In this document: positions 22,829-33,359 of the stretch, piece after piece
Layout: each line of letters starts with the position of its first letter
Position numbering within the stretch: the first letter of the stretch is position 1
From: Liquidambar formosana
Taxonomy: Eukaryota; Streptophyta; Magnoliopsida; Saxifragales; Altingiaceae
Assembly (NCBI GenBank): GCA_039720395.1
Contig: CM077834.1
Location: 620,001 to 684,000 of the forward strand
Reading direction: 5' to 3'
Length of the DNA stretch: 64,000 nucleotides
Position numbers and translations under genes: made by a program
Notes under the pieces: model-generated
The model's database searches: none
What the model saw: the letters and a program-made list of their open reading frames with translations, nothing else
What the model was told of the DNA's origin: nothing

Positions 22829-23473
22829 ATGAAGGTAAGCCTTTATTCCCCTATGCTTTGTATGAAAGTATTTTTCTCAAGCTCCCTCTAACAAAAGTGG
22901 CTTTTGCTATTGAAGCTAATATAATTTAATGTGTACCAACATATCGCAGCAAAAGATAACTATCAAGGTGCAGATGAACTGTGACAAATGCAGATCTAAG
23001 GCATTGAAGATTGTTGCAAAGGCAGAAGGTATATATGCCGCATCAAGTTTTTTCTTCATTTTATTTGGGTTTTTGAGAACTTAGCTAGCTAAGAGGATAA
23101 TTCCCATTTCCCTCTTTATTTGAAATAATTGGTAACAACCAAGTTGGTTGACGTTGAATTTGATTCTATAATGAATATGGAAACAGGTGTGAACCAAGTG
23201 GCGATAGAAGGGTCGGAAAAAGATCAGGTGGTGGTGATTGGAGATGGAGTCGACTCGGTTTGCTTGACCAGCCAGCTGAGAAAGAAGTTCCGGTATGCAT
23301 GCTTAGTGAGTGTGCAAGAAGAGAAAGAAAAAGTTGAGCCGAAGAAAGAAGCTAAGAAGCCAAAAGAAGAGAAAGTCCCAAGCATTCCATGTTATTTTCC
23401 CTGTCCCCAGTATCCCATGTATGAAGTAGCAGTGGTTTATGATCAAAACCCAACTGGCTGCTCCATCATGTGA
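22829..23473 (+). CDS. Heavy-metal-associated isoprenylated plant protein (HIPP), copy 3
   Basis: Three exons: 22829-22834 (only ATG AAG), 22950-23028 and 23187-23473; 123 aa. Splice sites are AAG/GTAAGC, GCAG/CAAAAG, GAAG/GTATAT and ACAG/GTGTGA. The N-terminus MKQKITIKVQ is typical of the clade, followed by the metal site MNCDKC (C13, C16), GVNQVAIEG, and VVVIGDGVDSVCLTSQLRKK. After a Glu/Lys/Pro linker the protein ends in PTGCSIM, a farnesylation CaaX box. Likely metal-binding or protein-interaction adaptor, lipid-anchored. No lesion was seen and it retains the full motif set. The match to copy 1 shows what copy 1 lost. Confidence 0.9.
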
Positions 23474-24846
23474 CACAGGTTTTGGCTATGTTTTTCAGTT
23501 CCCCAATCTGCTGTTTTACCTAGTAAGTTGTGCTGAGTAATAGTGAGTTGTGATTTAATTAATGTGTTACCCATGAGATGTAGAAGAAATATTGTTCACT
23601 TTAGTCCTTGCAGACATGCAAACTGATATATGCATGTACCTGCAAAGATCTACGATAATAATTCATGGGTTTCACACAATTTAAGCCATTGGGTTTATTG
23701 CATATATAGATGAAGTATTCCCAAGGGTCTTTTAGTTTTGGTAATTGGATAGTTATTCATGGGTTTCACGTAGGATTAAGATTTCTTTGGTAATTGGTTC
23801 AAACAAAATTACATACAGATGACCCTTCATATGTTACAGTTGATTACAATCAACAAACCGTGAAAACACTGCCAATATGATGGAGTTGAGCGCTGTTTTC
23901 CAATGTAACAAAATTGAATGCTCCACTGAAGGTTTGTCGATCAACAGCTTGGTAATTTTGTGGAAGGAACATGTTTTCAACGTGACGTCTTCGCTGGGGC
24001 AATGTGTCTCTGTTGCTTACTCTTAGCTTAAGCTCCAGGTAGAGGAAATGATTGATATTAATTGTGCTACCCAAGTTAGCAATGCGAAAGCTACTTGATT
24101 ATTTTTTAATTTTTTTATTTTCCCTTTTGATTCATAATAGTGAGACTCAAAAACTAAATCTCACCCCCACAAAAGCAACCTTTTGATATCCTTAAAAAGG
24201 GTCAACATTGGCCGCGGAGGACAACTATCCCGTGGCCCCTTTCACACAGTTCACATATACTTGATCTCATATCTCTTTCTTAATAATTCCTGAAGTTCAT
24301 GCATGCAACAGATTGTACCTTATGACTACCGCGTCCTAATTAATTAATGTCAAGAGTAGATCAAAGAAGAAAGAAAAAAGGAAAATCTTTTCACGCGAAA
24401 TTTCTCAAATATACCAAAAGGACTTTAGAAACATGCCCCTAACTTCACGAGCAAGGCGAAGACCAAAAGACTCCACTGAGTCTGCATGTTAGGTTCATGC
24501 CGATGTGCAGAAAAAGAAAATTGAATTATTTTATTTTATTAATTAGATAATGCGCGCGTTGAATGTTTAGGATCCACACAAGGCCTTAACAAGAAACCAA
24601 ATAAAACTTTTAAGTCAAAATATAACAGAAATTCTGTTTAAAAGTAAATACTAGAAGAGTAGCATCGTATTTATTCTAGAGTAGTGTCTTCATGCCCTCT
24701 CTCAAAAGGTAAGCACATCACCAAATCACACATAAATCTCCCTTTTCTTCAAAACTTTTTATTGGATATATTAATCTATATAAAATGATTATGGAAGTGA
24801 CCATTAAAAGAAGTGGGGGAAAATCCATTAAGATGAATTACATGAG
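23474..24846. other. Intergenic, with remnants shared with the HIPP copy 2 flank
   Basis: 3' region of HIPP copy 3, then DNA weakly similar to the copy 2 flank. The stretch at about 24440-24500 (AACTTCACGAGCAAGG..., ACTCCACTGAGTCTGCAT) aligns with 17795-17840 (AACTTCACGGACAAGCC..., ACTCCACTAAGTCTGCAT). No gene is supported. Confidence 0.5.
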
Positions 24847-27800
24847 TTATGGTCGTGGTGGACGATAATAAGCAACCAGAGCATAAGATGTCTGGGTGGC
24901 GGTGAGTAGTAGAAGGGCAATGGCAGCAAGAACTGAGAGAAATGTCCATGGACTTTTGAAATAGTCACGTATCAAGTTTGTCCACCACACGTGCCATTTT
25001 GTCACATAATATGCCTTGCAATGATCATTAATTCCCTTCATTTGCTTGGACAAGTAGCATTCATCCAAATCATAAACAATCTCCTTACAGAGCCTGTTGA
25101 AAAGATTGGCCACATCCTTGTTGCTGCCCAAGGCATGATTGATGATACCATTTTTGTGGAGAATCTCAACGTCCTTTGGCGTATTGATTAAGCTATCAAA
25201 GAACATGAAGAAATTGGTAAAAAAAGGCCTAGCATCTTGGTCACACTGCTCATAGGCCACAAAATTCAGCAAGAGAGGAACAGCGTTAGCATCAATATAT
25301 AGAGGAGGGATATCCAACACCCCGCCTTCAAAGTTAATGTCTAGTAATTCGCGGTCCTCTGCCTTCTTAAACTTGACTCCTGCCTCTTGAAGCTCCTTCA
25401 CACAATGGATTAACTGCCTCTCTTGAACAAGGGGAATGTTGGTAGCGGTTTGCAGTTGCTTCCATCCAGCTTTAGGAATTTTATCTTTGACTGGTGAAAG
25501 GAAGGTGGAGCGGAACACATCAAGCATATGTTCGAATTCTTCTTCAGGGTTCAGCTTGGGTATATTATTTTCCCTTGGCAGTAAAGGATCAAAGAAAGAG
25601 AATATAAGTTCAAAAAGAGATGGTTCCTCTGCCAAGCTAGTTAGCTCAAATAGTTTTTCAAGAACAAAGAAAGGAAGCTGGTTTTCAAGCATCAATAAAT
25701 CACGTTGAAGTGTTCGTAGCATCCAGCGTGTGGTGAAGATTGGATCATCCACAGTTTTCCTGTGGGATAGGTTATATAGAAAAGATATGATATCATATGA
25801 TACTGCATTCAGCCTAAGAAAAATGCGGTATAACAAAGTTTTAAAGTAAAAATGTGTACACATGAGAGCTCCAATATCTGAAGCATTGAAACAAAAGGCC
25901 TTCCAAATTTGCGAACATTGAAAGGCTTTCTCCTAGATGGACCACAGATTTGAAAACAAACTGTACAGAAAATCAAATTAAGCGTCCAAATTTCTTATTT
26001 ATGGATCATTCTTTAAATAATTTTTATAAAACAATTGAACATTTTGGGATAGTCTAAGTTAGCTGGTTAGAATAATTTAATGTCTTAAATACTATCATCT
26101 AGTTAGCCAGATTGCTTATTTATCAACCAAGCAAAAGGTATCGACTAAGCAAAAGTTTATATGTAAGTGGTAGCAGGGGGAAAAAATGGTAGAAGCTTAG
26201 GTTGAAGGGCTGGCAATCTCAACCCAAACCCATGAACCTGCCCATGTCCACCCAGCAATTAATGGGTTTGGGTTAAAGTGGATTTTTAATTGGGTTGGTA
26301 ATGGGTTACCCAATTAAACCCAATTATATATATGGGTTGGCTATGGGTAAACCTGCGGGTACCCGTTGGGTTTTATTGGTTAAGTGAGATATATTGTCAG
26401 CTAGTGCTCTTCGCTTATATGCGATTACGTCGAAGGTGAAAGATGCAGAAAAAGAAAGGGAAATAAAATAAAATAAGAAATCATCAATGAAGAAAGACAA
26501 GGACGTAAGAAAGCTTTATTAAAGATGCAGAAAGTACAATGATTCGTGGAATCGATTTACATCAAATGGGAATGAGAGGGGGAAAAATGAAGAGAGAGAA
26601 AAAGGCTTTGAACCAAGCAAGGGAAAAAAAATTGCAGAAAGTGCAGAAATTTGGGAAGGAAAAAATGCAGCAACAATAAAGAATGAAAAAGAGGAGAAGA
26701 TAGCAGCCAAAAAGGAGAGGAAAAAATAAAAACCAGAAGAAAGAGAAGGAGGTAACGCCCTTGTTTAGGTGAAAGAAAAATGAAGAGAGAGACTCTTTGA
26801 ACCAAGCAAGAGGGAAGATCTTCATCTCTTGCAAAACCCACATTTCACCAATTCTTGTAGCAACGCCCCCATCAGCTTCAACGACCTCTGATTCTTCACT
26901 TCATCTTGTAATTTGTTCCATAATATATATATATATATATATATATTATTTTTCTTTTTTGCTTTTTTGTTCTTATTGCAATTAGTTTCAACTAGTTCTG
27001 GAAATTTTTTTTTTTTTTCAATTTATTTTGAAAATATGAAGCTAAGCAAACATTTCATGTTTTTTCTCTTTAAAGCTGTAATGTCAAATTTTAATGGCAG
27101 CATTTTGAGAGAGAGAGAGAGAGAGAGATTAATTAAATAAATAAATAAAACTAGGGCACAAAATGGGTCGGGTTAGATTGGGAATTGGGTTTAAATCTAA
27201 GCTAGGCCATAATTGGGTCGGTTGTGGGTTGGTTTTGGATATGCACAGTAATTGGGTTGGGTACAACCCAACCCATTAATAACACAAATCACATAACCCA
27301 TTAATGACCCTAACCCAAACCCAACTCCAACCCATTTATCCTAAACACAAACCCACCCAACCCACCCAAATTGCCAGGCCTTTGACCTCAATTCTTTGAG
27401 AGAAGGCTTCACCGAGTGATATATGGGAGTTTGACAGGGCCAAACTGCCCATCGCATATCAGATATAATAGTGGGTTGGATCATCGATTGGCATTCCTGA
27501 ATAGAAGAAGAAGAAGAAAAGGATAAAAAAAAAAGGAACATATACCAAACATGGTCCTAGTCATTCCAAAGTGATCATATCCAACATCCCCATTACGAAA
27601 TTAACAGAAGTAGTTTTGAATTATCAACAAATTTCAAAAACTCTCTGAGGAAGCAATTAAGGCGGCTCGGTCAGCTATCTTAGCTTCCAACTAAACCTTT
27701 AACAGTGGAAAAGAGAGGGGAGATCAACTTGGCTTGCCTGAACTTCAGGCTGCCATATATGTCCAGGGACAAAAGAGAGAAGATAAACAAAAGCTTTAAC

Positions 27801-28450
27801 CGTGAAAAACAATGGATGTGTATACTGATTTACTAGACAACTCTTAGATGCACATACCTCCTTGTCAAACTTGTAGTAAAGGCGCAATAATTCAACCACA
27901 AAGCAACCATCAACAAGCCATCATCTGAACGAAATCATCACTATTGATATTGAAAGCCTCTGAATAGCACTCCCTTGTCTTTTGTTCCAACTCCCTCATA
28001 GCTCTTGCAAGATCCTCCAAGCGAATAACCTTGCGTACTTGTGGCAGTGCCTCTTCTTCATGTTCTACATCTTCTGAATGACTCCCGTTTTGTACTTGGG
28101 GCGGCTCTGGCTCTCCTGTATTCTCTCCAATTTCTTGAACTCGCCCTCCCAAAAGGCGCAACAGATAACGCATCTTGTGTTCTTCCATGACTTGTACCCC
28201 TTGATCCCCATAATGAAATGGGCCAATGGATATAATTTTAGGGAACATAAGCATTTCTATAAACCTCTCGCATGTTCTGAGGGACTCTGTAGATTGTCCA
28301 TGATCTCCCAGAGTCATAATCAGGCCCCTCTTTTAGACAATCATTGATGTTAATCACCCATTCAGGGGGTTGGTCTTCGATTGGCTTTTTGATAGCGCTC
28401 CCTCTTCTTACACTCCTAATGTTCTTCTTGCCTTTGGCTGCACGCCCCAT
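24847..28450 (-). pseudogene. DUF247 copy A, multiply frameshifted
   Basis: Exon 1 remnant 28450-27858 and exon 2 remnant 25759-24847, split by a 2.1 kb intron holding a probable hAT MITE. Against the open copy C and against B, exon 1 has an extra base at about 28244 (GGGAACATAAG against GGGACATAAG) and another at 27917 (AACAAGCC against AACAACC). The exon 2 splice point (CCCACAG/GAAAACTGTGG) is also out of frame with the downstream 300-codon frame. Exon 2 still encodes the DUF247 hallmarks DDPIFTTRWMLRTLQRDLLM, ENQLPFFVLE, WWTNLIRDYF and a C-terminal membrane helix, so decay is recent or the C-terminal half is still constrained. Confidence 0.85.
26205..27382. mobile_element. Probable hAT-type MITE in the intron of DUF247 copy A
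   Basis: The ends are AAGGGCTGGCAAT and the inverted ATTGCCAGGCCTT (12 of 13 match). Subterminal DNA is rich in AACCCAACC / GGGTTGGG motifs, like the hAT MITE at 12373. The introns of copies B and C are about 610 bp and lack it. (AT)n, T and (GA)n runs lie inside. No intact 8 bp duplication was found. Confidence 0.6.
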
Positions 28451-29198
28451 ATTGCAGGAATATCAGACAACTTTGGTTTTTCGAACTACACGTCTAGACC
28501 TCCTTGTGTTATCAACTCAATAACAAAGGAACTACCCGCTGAACCCTTCAAAAAACGTTGACTGTATATCATAATTTGAGGCCTATTCTCAGCCTACCGG
28601 TTGAATCGCTCTTACTATTAGCTATGTCAACGTCTGTATTTGTACGTTTTCCCGCACAGAGACGTAAGATGGAAAGTGGGTAGAAAGTGGGAAGAGCCAT
28701 ATGGTATTAAATATATGAAAGCCAGCCCATTGGAGAATATTCAAGAATGTTTCGCTTAGTCATAGGATTAATGGATTATCTATTTTCAGTTATCAAGATT
28801 AAACATTGATATGATTGGTCAATTGATGATAATTTTGGTAGTTGGTCGGGAAATGCGCGATACATTTGCCCATTCCAGAAGGATTTCTTTAAAATCTGCG
28901 CTGTCTAATACAATTGAAAAACAACACTCAGTACACAAGTTTGAACTTTGAACAAAGAGCTAGTGGACATATTTTTAATTTGTTTGGCAAGTTGTGACAA
29001 CTGATCTCTCTTATTAATCAAGCCTTTTGGGGGGGAGTTTTTCGTTTCTTTTTTCTTTTTTGGGCAAAAGAAAATATTAATCCCACAAATAACACTAAAA
29101 ATTCCCTACACTCCCAATAAGCTCGGCACCCCCAAAGATAACACTTCTTCTAACAATGAAACCAACCTCACAGACAAAACAACAAACACCATGGCTAC

Positions 29199-29872
29199 TA
29201 GGGGTGTTAATGGTTTTGGTTAAAACCGAGAACCAAACCGAACCGAACCGAACCGAACTGGGCGGTTTGGTTTGGTTTGGTTTTTTTGCCATTTGGTTTG
29301 GTTATGGTTTAATTTTAGAAAACCGAACTCAATTGGTTTGGTTTTAGTTTTCAATTTTAAAAAACCAAACCAAACCGAAAAACCGAAAAAACCGAAAAAT
29401 ATAATAGATATATATGTATATATAAACTTAAAGTTTGTAAATTCCCAATTCTAATAAGGGTAAAATAAGTAATGGGCTTGTTTTTGTTGATTTTAAGTTT
29501 CTTATTGTTTTTCCTTTTTTAGATTGGCATGTATTAAACTAGCTATTAATGTTGTGTGTGATATATGTCAATATGTTTCTATTTTGATACAATGTTTGTT
29601 TTTTTTAGTTGCTAATGTAATGTTTTTATTAAAAATGTTTTTATTTGGAGTTTGGCATGTTATTTTTTTCATTTTCAATTATTTGTTGTTATTTGATAAG
29701 TTAAAACCGAAACCGAACCAAACCAAACCGAAATATAATGATTTGGTTTGGTTTGATTTGGTTTTTTTATAATATGGTTTGGTTTTGGTTTGGGAGGAAC
29801 AAAACCGAAGTATAATGATTTGGTTTGAAATCTCCCCTAAAACCAAATCAAATCGAACCATTAACACCCCTA
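29199..29872. mobile_element. hAT-type MITE with a matching empty site
   Basis: The ends are TAGGGGTGTTAATGG and CCATTAACACCCCTA; the subterminal repeats are AACCGAACC / GGTTTGGTTT, same family as 20467-20997. The flanks share only TAC (29196-29198 and 29873-29875). The paralogous repeat unit has the uninterrupted site ATGGCTACAACAAGG at about 33030-33044, so the element entered one unit only; five bases of the right target copy appear lost. Confidence 0.88.
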
Positions 29873-30184
29873 TACAACAAGGAAAAGCTTACGAAGTGCC
29901 GACTGGAGAATACTCGAACAGCCAAAATACACAAGCAGAACTAACGGCGGCACAATGAAGCCTTATATTCACTCCACTTTTCATTGCATGTATACCCTTC
30001 TCGTGTACAAAGTACTGCCTTCTCACTGCTACCTTGGTGCAAGAGCCCAGAAAGAGAAAAGTAGAAAAAAGAAATTTGTATTATTATTAGGTGGTGTGAA
30101 TTAAAAAGAATCAAATAGCAAAAGTGATTTACATATTTTATGGGACTCATACTCTATTAGTGCTTGAGTTATTCATTTGGATCA

Positions 30185-32290
30185 CTATTGTGGGTGAGCA
30201 TCACTGCTTGAACGGTAATAACCACGCACACCATAAGCTGTCTGGGTGACAGTGAGTATCAATAGGGTAATGGCAGCAAGAAGTGAGAGAAATGTCCATG
30301 GACTACTGAAATAGTCACGAATCAAATTTGTCCACCAAACATGCCATTTTGTCGCATAATATGCCTTGCAGTAATCATTCACCCCCTTCATTCGCCTAGA
30401 CAAGTAGCATTCGTCCAAATCATAAACAATCTCCTTACAGAGCTTGTTGAAAAGGCTGGCCACATCCTTGTCGCTGCCCAAAGCATGATTGATGATACCA
30501 TTTTTGTGGAGAATCTCAACGTCTTCTGCCGTATTGATTAAGCTATCAAAGAACATGAAGAAATTGGTGAAAAAAGGCTCAGCCTTTTGGTCACACTGCT
30601 CATAGGCCACAAAATTCAGCAAGAGAGGAACGGTGTTGGCATCGATATATAGAGGAGGGATATCCAATACCCTGCCTTCGAAGTTAATGTCTAGTAGTTG
30701 GCGGTCCTCTCTCTTTTTTAACTTGACTCCTGCCTCTTGAAGCTCCTTGACGCAATGGATTAACTGTCGCTCTCGAACAAGGGGAATGCTGGCGTGGGTT
30801 TGCAGTTGCCTCCATTCAAGCGCACTAGTTTCGTCTTTGACTGATGAAAGGAAGGTGGAGCGGAACACATGAAGCATATGATCAAATTTTATTTTGGGGT
30901 TTGGCTGAGGAGTATTTTCCCTCGGCAGTAAGGGATCAAAGAATTTGAGTGTAAGCTCAACAAGAGATGGTTCCTCAACCAAGCTTGTTAGCTTAAATAG
31001 TTCTTCAAGAACAAAGAAAGGAAGCTGGTTTTCAAGCATCAATAAATCACGTTGAAGAGTTCGTAGCATCCAGCGCGTTGTGAAGATCGGATCATCTACA
31101 TCCTGTAAGATAGAGTGGAAAAAGAAAGAAAAAAAAAAAATCATAATCCTGCATTCAGCATACATGGGTGGACGCAAGATTGCTCCAATATCTAAGTCCT
31201 AAAGTAATTGCAGGAAAAGGCATTTCAAGTTTGCAAAACATTGAAAGCCCTTCTCCAAGATGGGCCACAGTTCTGAAAACATTGGAGGCTTTCTATCTAT
31301 GGGGGGAAAATGGGATATTGAACGGGCAAAAATGCTTGCCCTATTTCAGATAAAATGGGATAGTGGAACGGATCATCAATTAGCATTCTAAGGGGAAAAT
31401 AAAATCAGGAAGTCAGTTCAAAAAAAAAAAATATAATAAAATAAAGTGACCAGAAGAAGATCTATGAGCATGGACCCAATCATAAAACCCCTTCAACTTT
31501 ATATGATAGGGTTGCCTGTAGATTTCAAAATATTTTTTGGCGTAGCAAGGTGAGTAGGTCAACCATCTTAATTGGTTCCAACTAGGAACCAGAAGTTTGG
31601 CATGCCTCAACTTAAAGCTTCCATGTCCAGAGACAGAAAACAAAAGAGAGATAAACAAAACAATCGACAAGTTTACTGATTAATTTACTAGACAACTCTT
31701 AGATGCACATACCTCTTTGTCCAACTTCTTGTATAGGCGCAATAATTCAACCACAAAGCAACCATCAACAACCATCATCTGAACAAAATCATCACTGTTG
31801 ATATTGAAATCCTCTGAATAGCAGACCCTTGTCTTTTGTTCCAACTCCCTCATCGCTCCTACAAGATCCTCCAAGCAAATAGCCTTGCGCACTTTTGGCA
31901 CTGGTTCTACTGCGTGTTCCACATCTTCTAAGTGACTGCCATTGCATACTTGGGGCAGTGCCTGTTCTCCATTTTCTTGCAACCGTCCTCCCAAAAGGCG
32001 CAACAGATAACGCCTCTTGTGCTCTTCAATGACTTGTCGCCCTTGCTCCTCATAATGAAATGGGCCAATGGATATAATTTTAGGGACATAAGCATTTCTA
32101 TAAACCTCTCGCATGTTCTGAGGGACTCTGTAGATTGTCCATGATCTCCCAGAGTCATAATCAGGCCCCTCTTTTAGACAATTATTGATGTTAATCACCC
32201 ATTCAGGGGGTTGGTCTTCGATTGGCTTTTGATAGCGCTCACTCTTCTTACACTCCTAATGTTCTTCTTGCCTTTGGCTGCACGCCCCAT
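30185..32290 (-). pseudogene. DUF247 copy B, one-base deletion in exon 1
   Basis: Exon 1 is 32290-31713 and exon 2 31102-30185, with a 610 bp intron (AAAGAG/GTATGT ... TTACAG/GATGTA). Exon 1 is 578 bp, one base short of a multiple of three. A T run at about 32226-32230 has one base fewer than in copy A, so translation from the ATG leaves frame after about 21 residues (after VSAIK) and stops soon after. Downstream of the lesion the frame stays open to the end, including the DUF247 core and the C-terminal helix. No in-frame ATG directly replaces the lost start. Because this is a single base in a homopolymer, a sequencing error cannot be excluded. Confidence 0.75.
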
Positions 32291-33359
32291 AATGCAGGAA
32301 TATGAGACAACTTTGGTTTTTCGAACTACACGTCTAGACCCTCCTTGTGTTATCAACTCAATAACAAAGGAACTACCCACTGAACCCTTCAAAAACCGTC
32401 GACTATATATCATAATTTGAGGCCTATTCTCAGCCTACCAGTTGAATCGCTATTACTATTAGCTATGTCAACGTCTGTATTTGTACGTTTTCCTGCACAG
32501 AGACGTAAGATGGAAAGTGGGTAGAAAGTGGGAAGAGCCGTATGGTATTAAATATATGAAAGCCAGCCCATTGGAGAATATTCAAGAATGTTTCGCTTAG
32601 TCATAAGATTAATGGATTATCTATTTTCAGTTATCAAGATTAAACATTGATATGATTGGTCAATTGATGATAATTTTGGTAGTTGGTCGGGAAATGCGCG
32701 ATACATTTGCCCATTCCAGAAGGATTTCTTTAAAATCTGCGCTGTCTAATACAATTGAAAAACAACACTCAGTACACAAGTTTGAACTTTGAACAAAGAG
32801 CTAGTGGACATATTTTTAATTTGTTTGGCAAGTTGTGACAACTGATCTCTCTCATTAATCAAGCCTTTTGGGGGGAGTTTTTCTTTTCTTTTTCTTTTTT
32901 GGGCAAAAGAAAATATTAATCCCACAAATAACACTAAAAATTCCCTACACACCCAATAAGCTCGGCACCCCCAAAGATGACACTTCTTCTAACGATGAAA
33001 CCAACCTCACAGATAAAACAACAAACATCATGGCTACAACAAGGAAAAGCTTACGAAGTACCAACTGGAGAATACACGAACAGCCAAAGTACACAAGATG
33101 AACTAACGGCGGCACAATGAAGCCTTATATTCACTCCACTTTTCATTGCATGTATGCCCTTCTCGTGTACAAATTACTGCCTTCTCGCTGCTATCTTGGT
33201 GCAGGAGCCCAGGAAGAGAAAAGTAGAAAAAGAAATTTTTATTATTATCGGTGGTGTGAATAAAAATAAATAAATAGCAAAAGTGATTTACATATTTTAT
33301 GGTCCCACGACCATGTGAGACTCGTACTGTATTAGTGCTTGAGTTATTCATTTGGATCA

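Noticed and set aside
24991..25191. Plus-strand frames opposite DUF247 exons (also 30341-30541)
   Set aside because: They are antisense shadows, repeated because the exons themselves are repeated.
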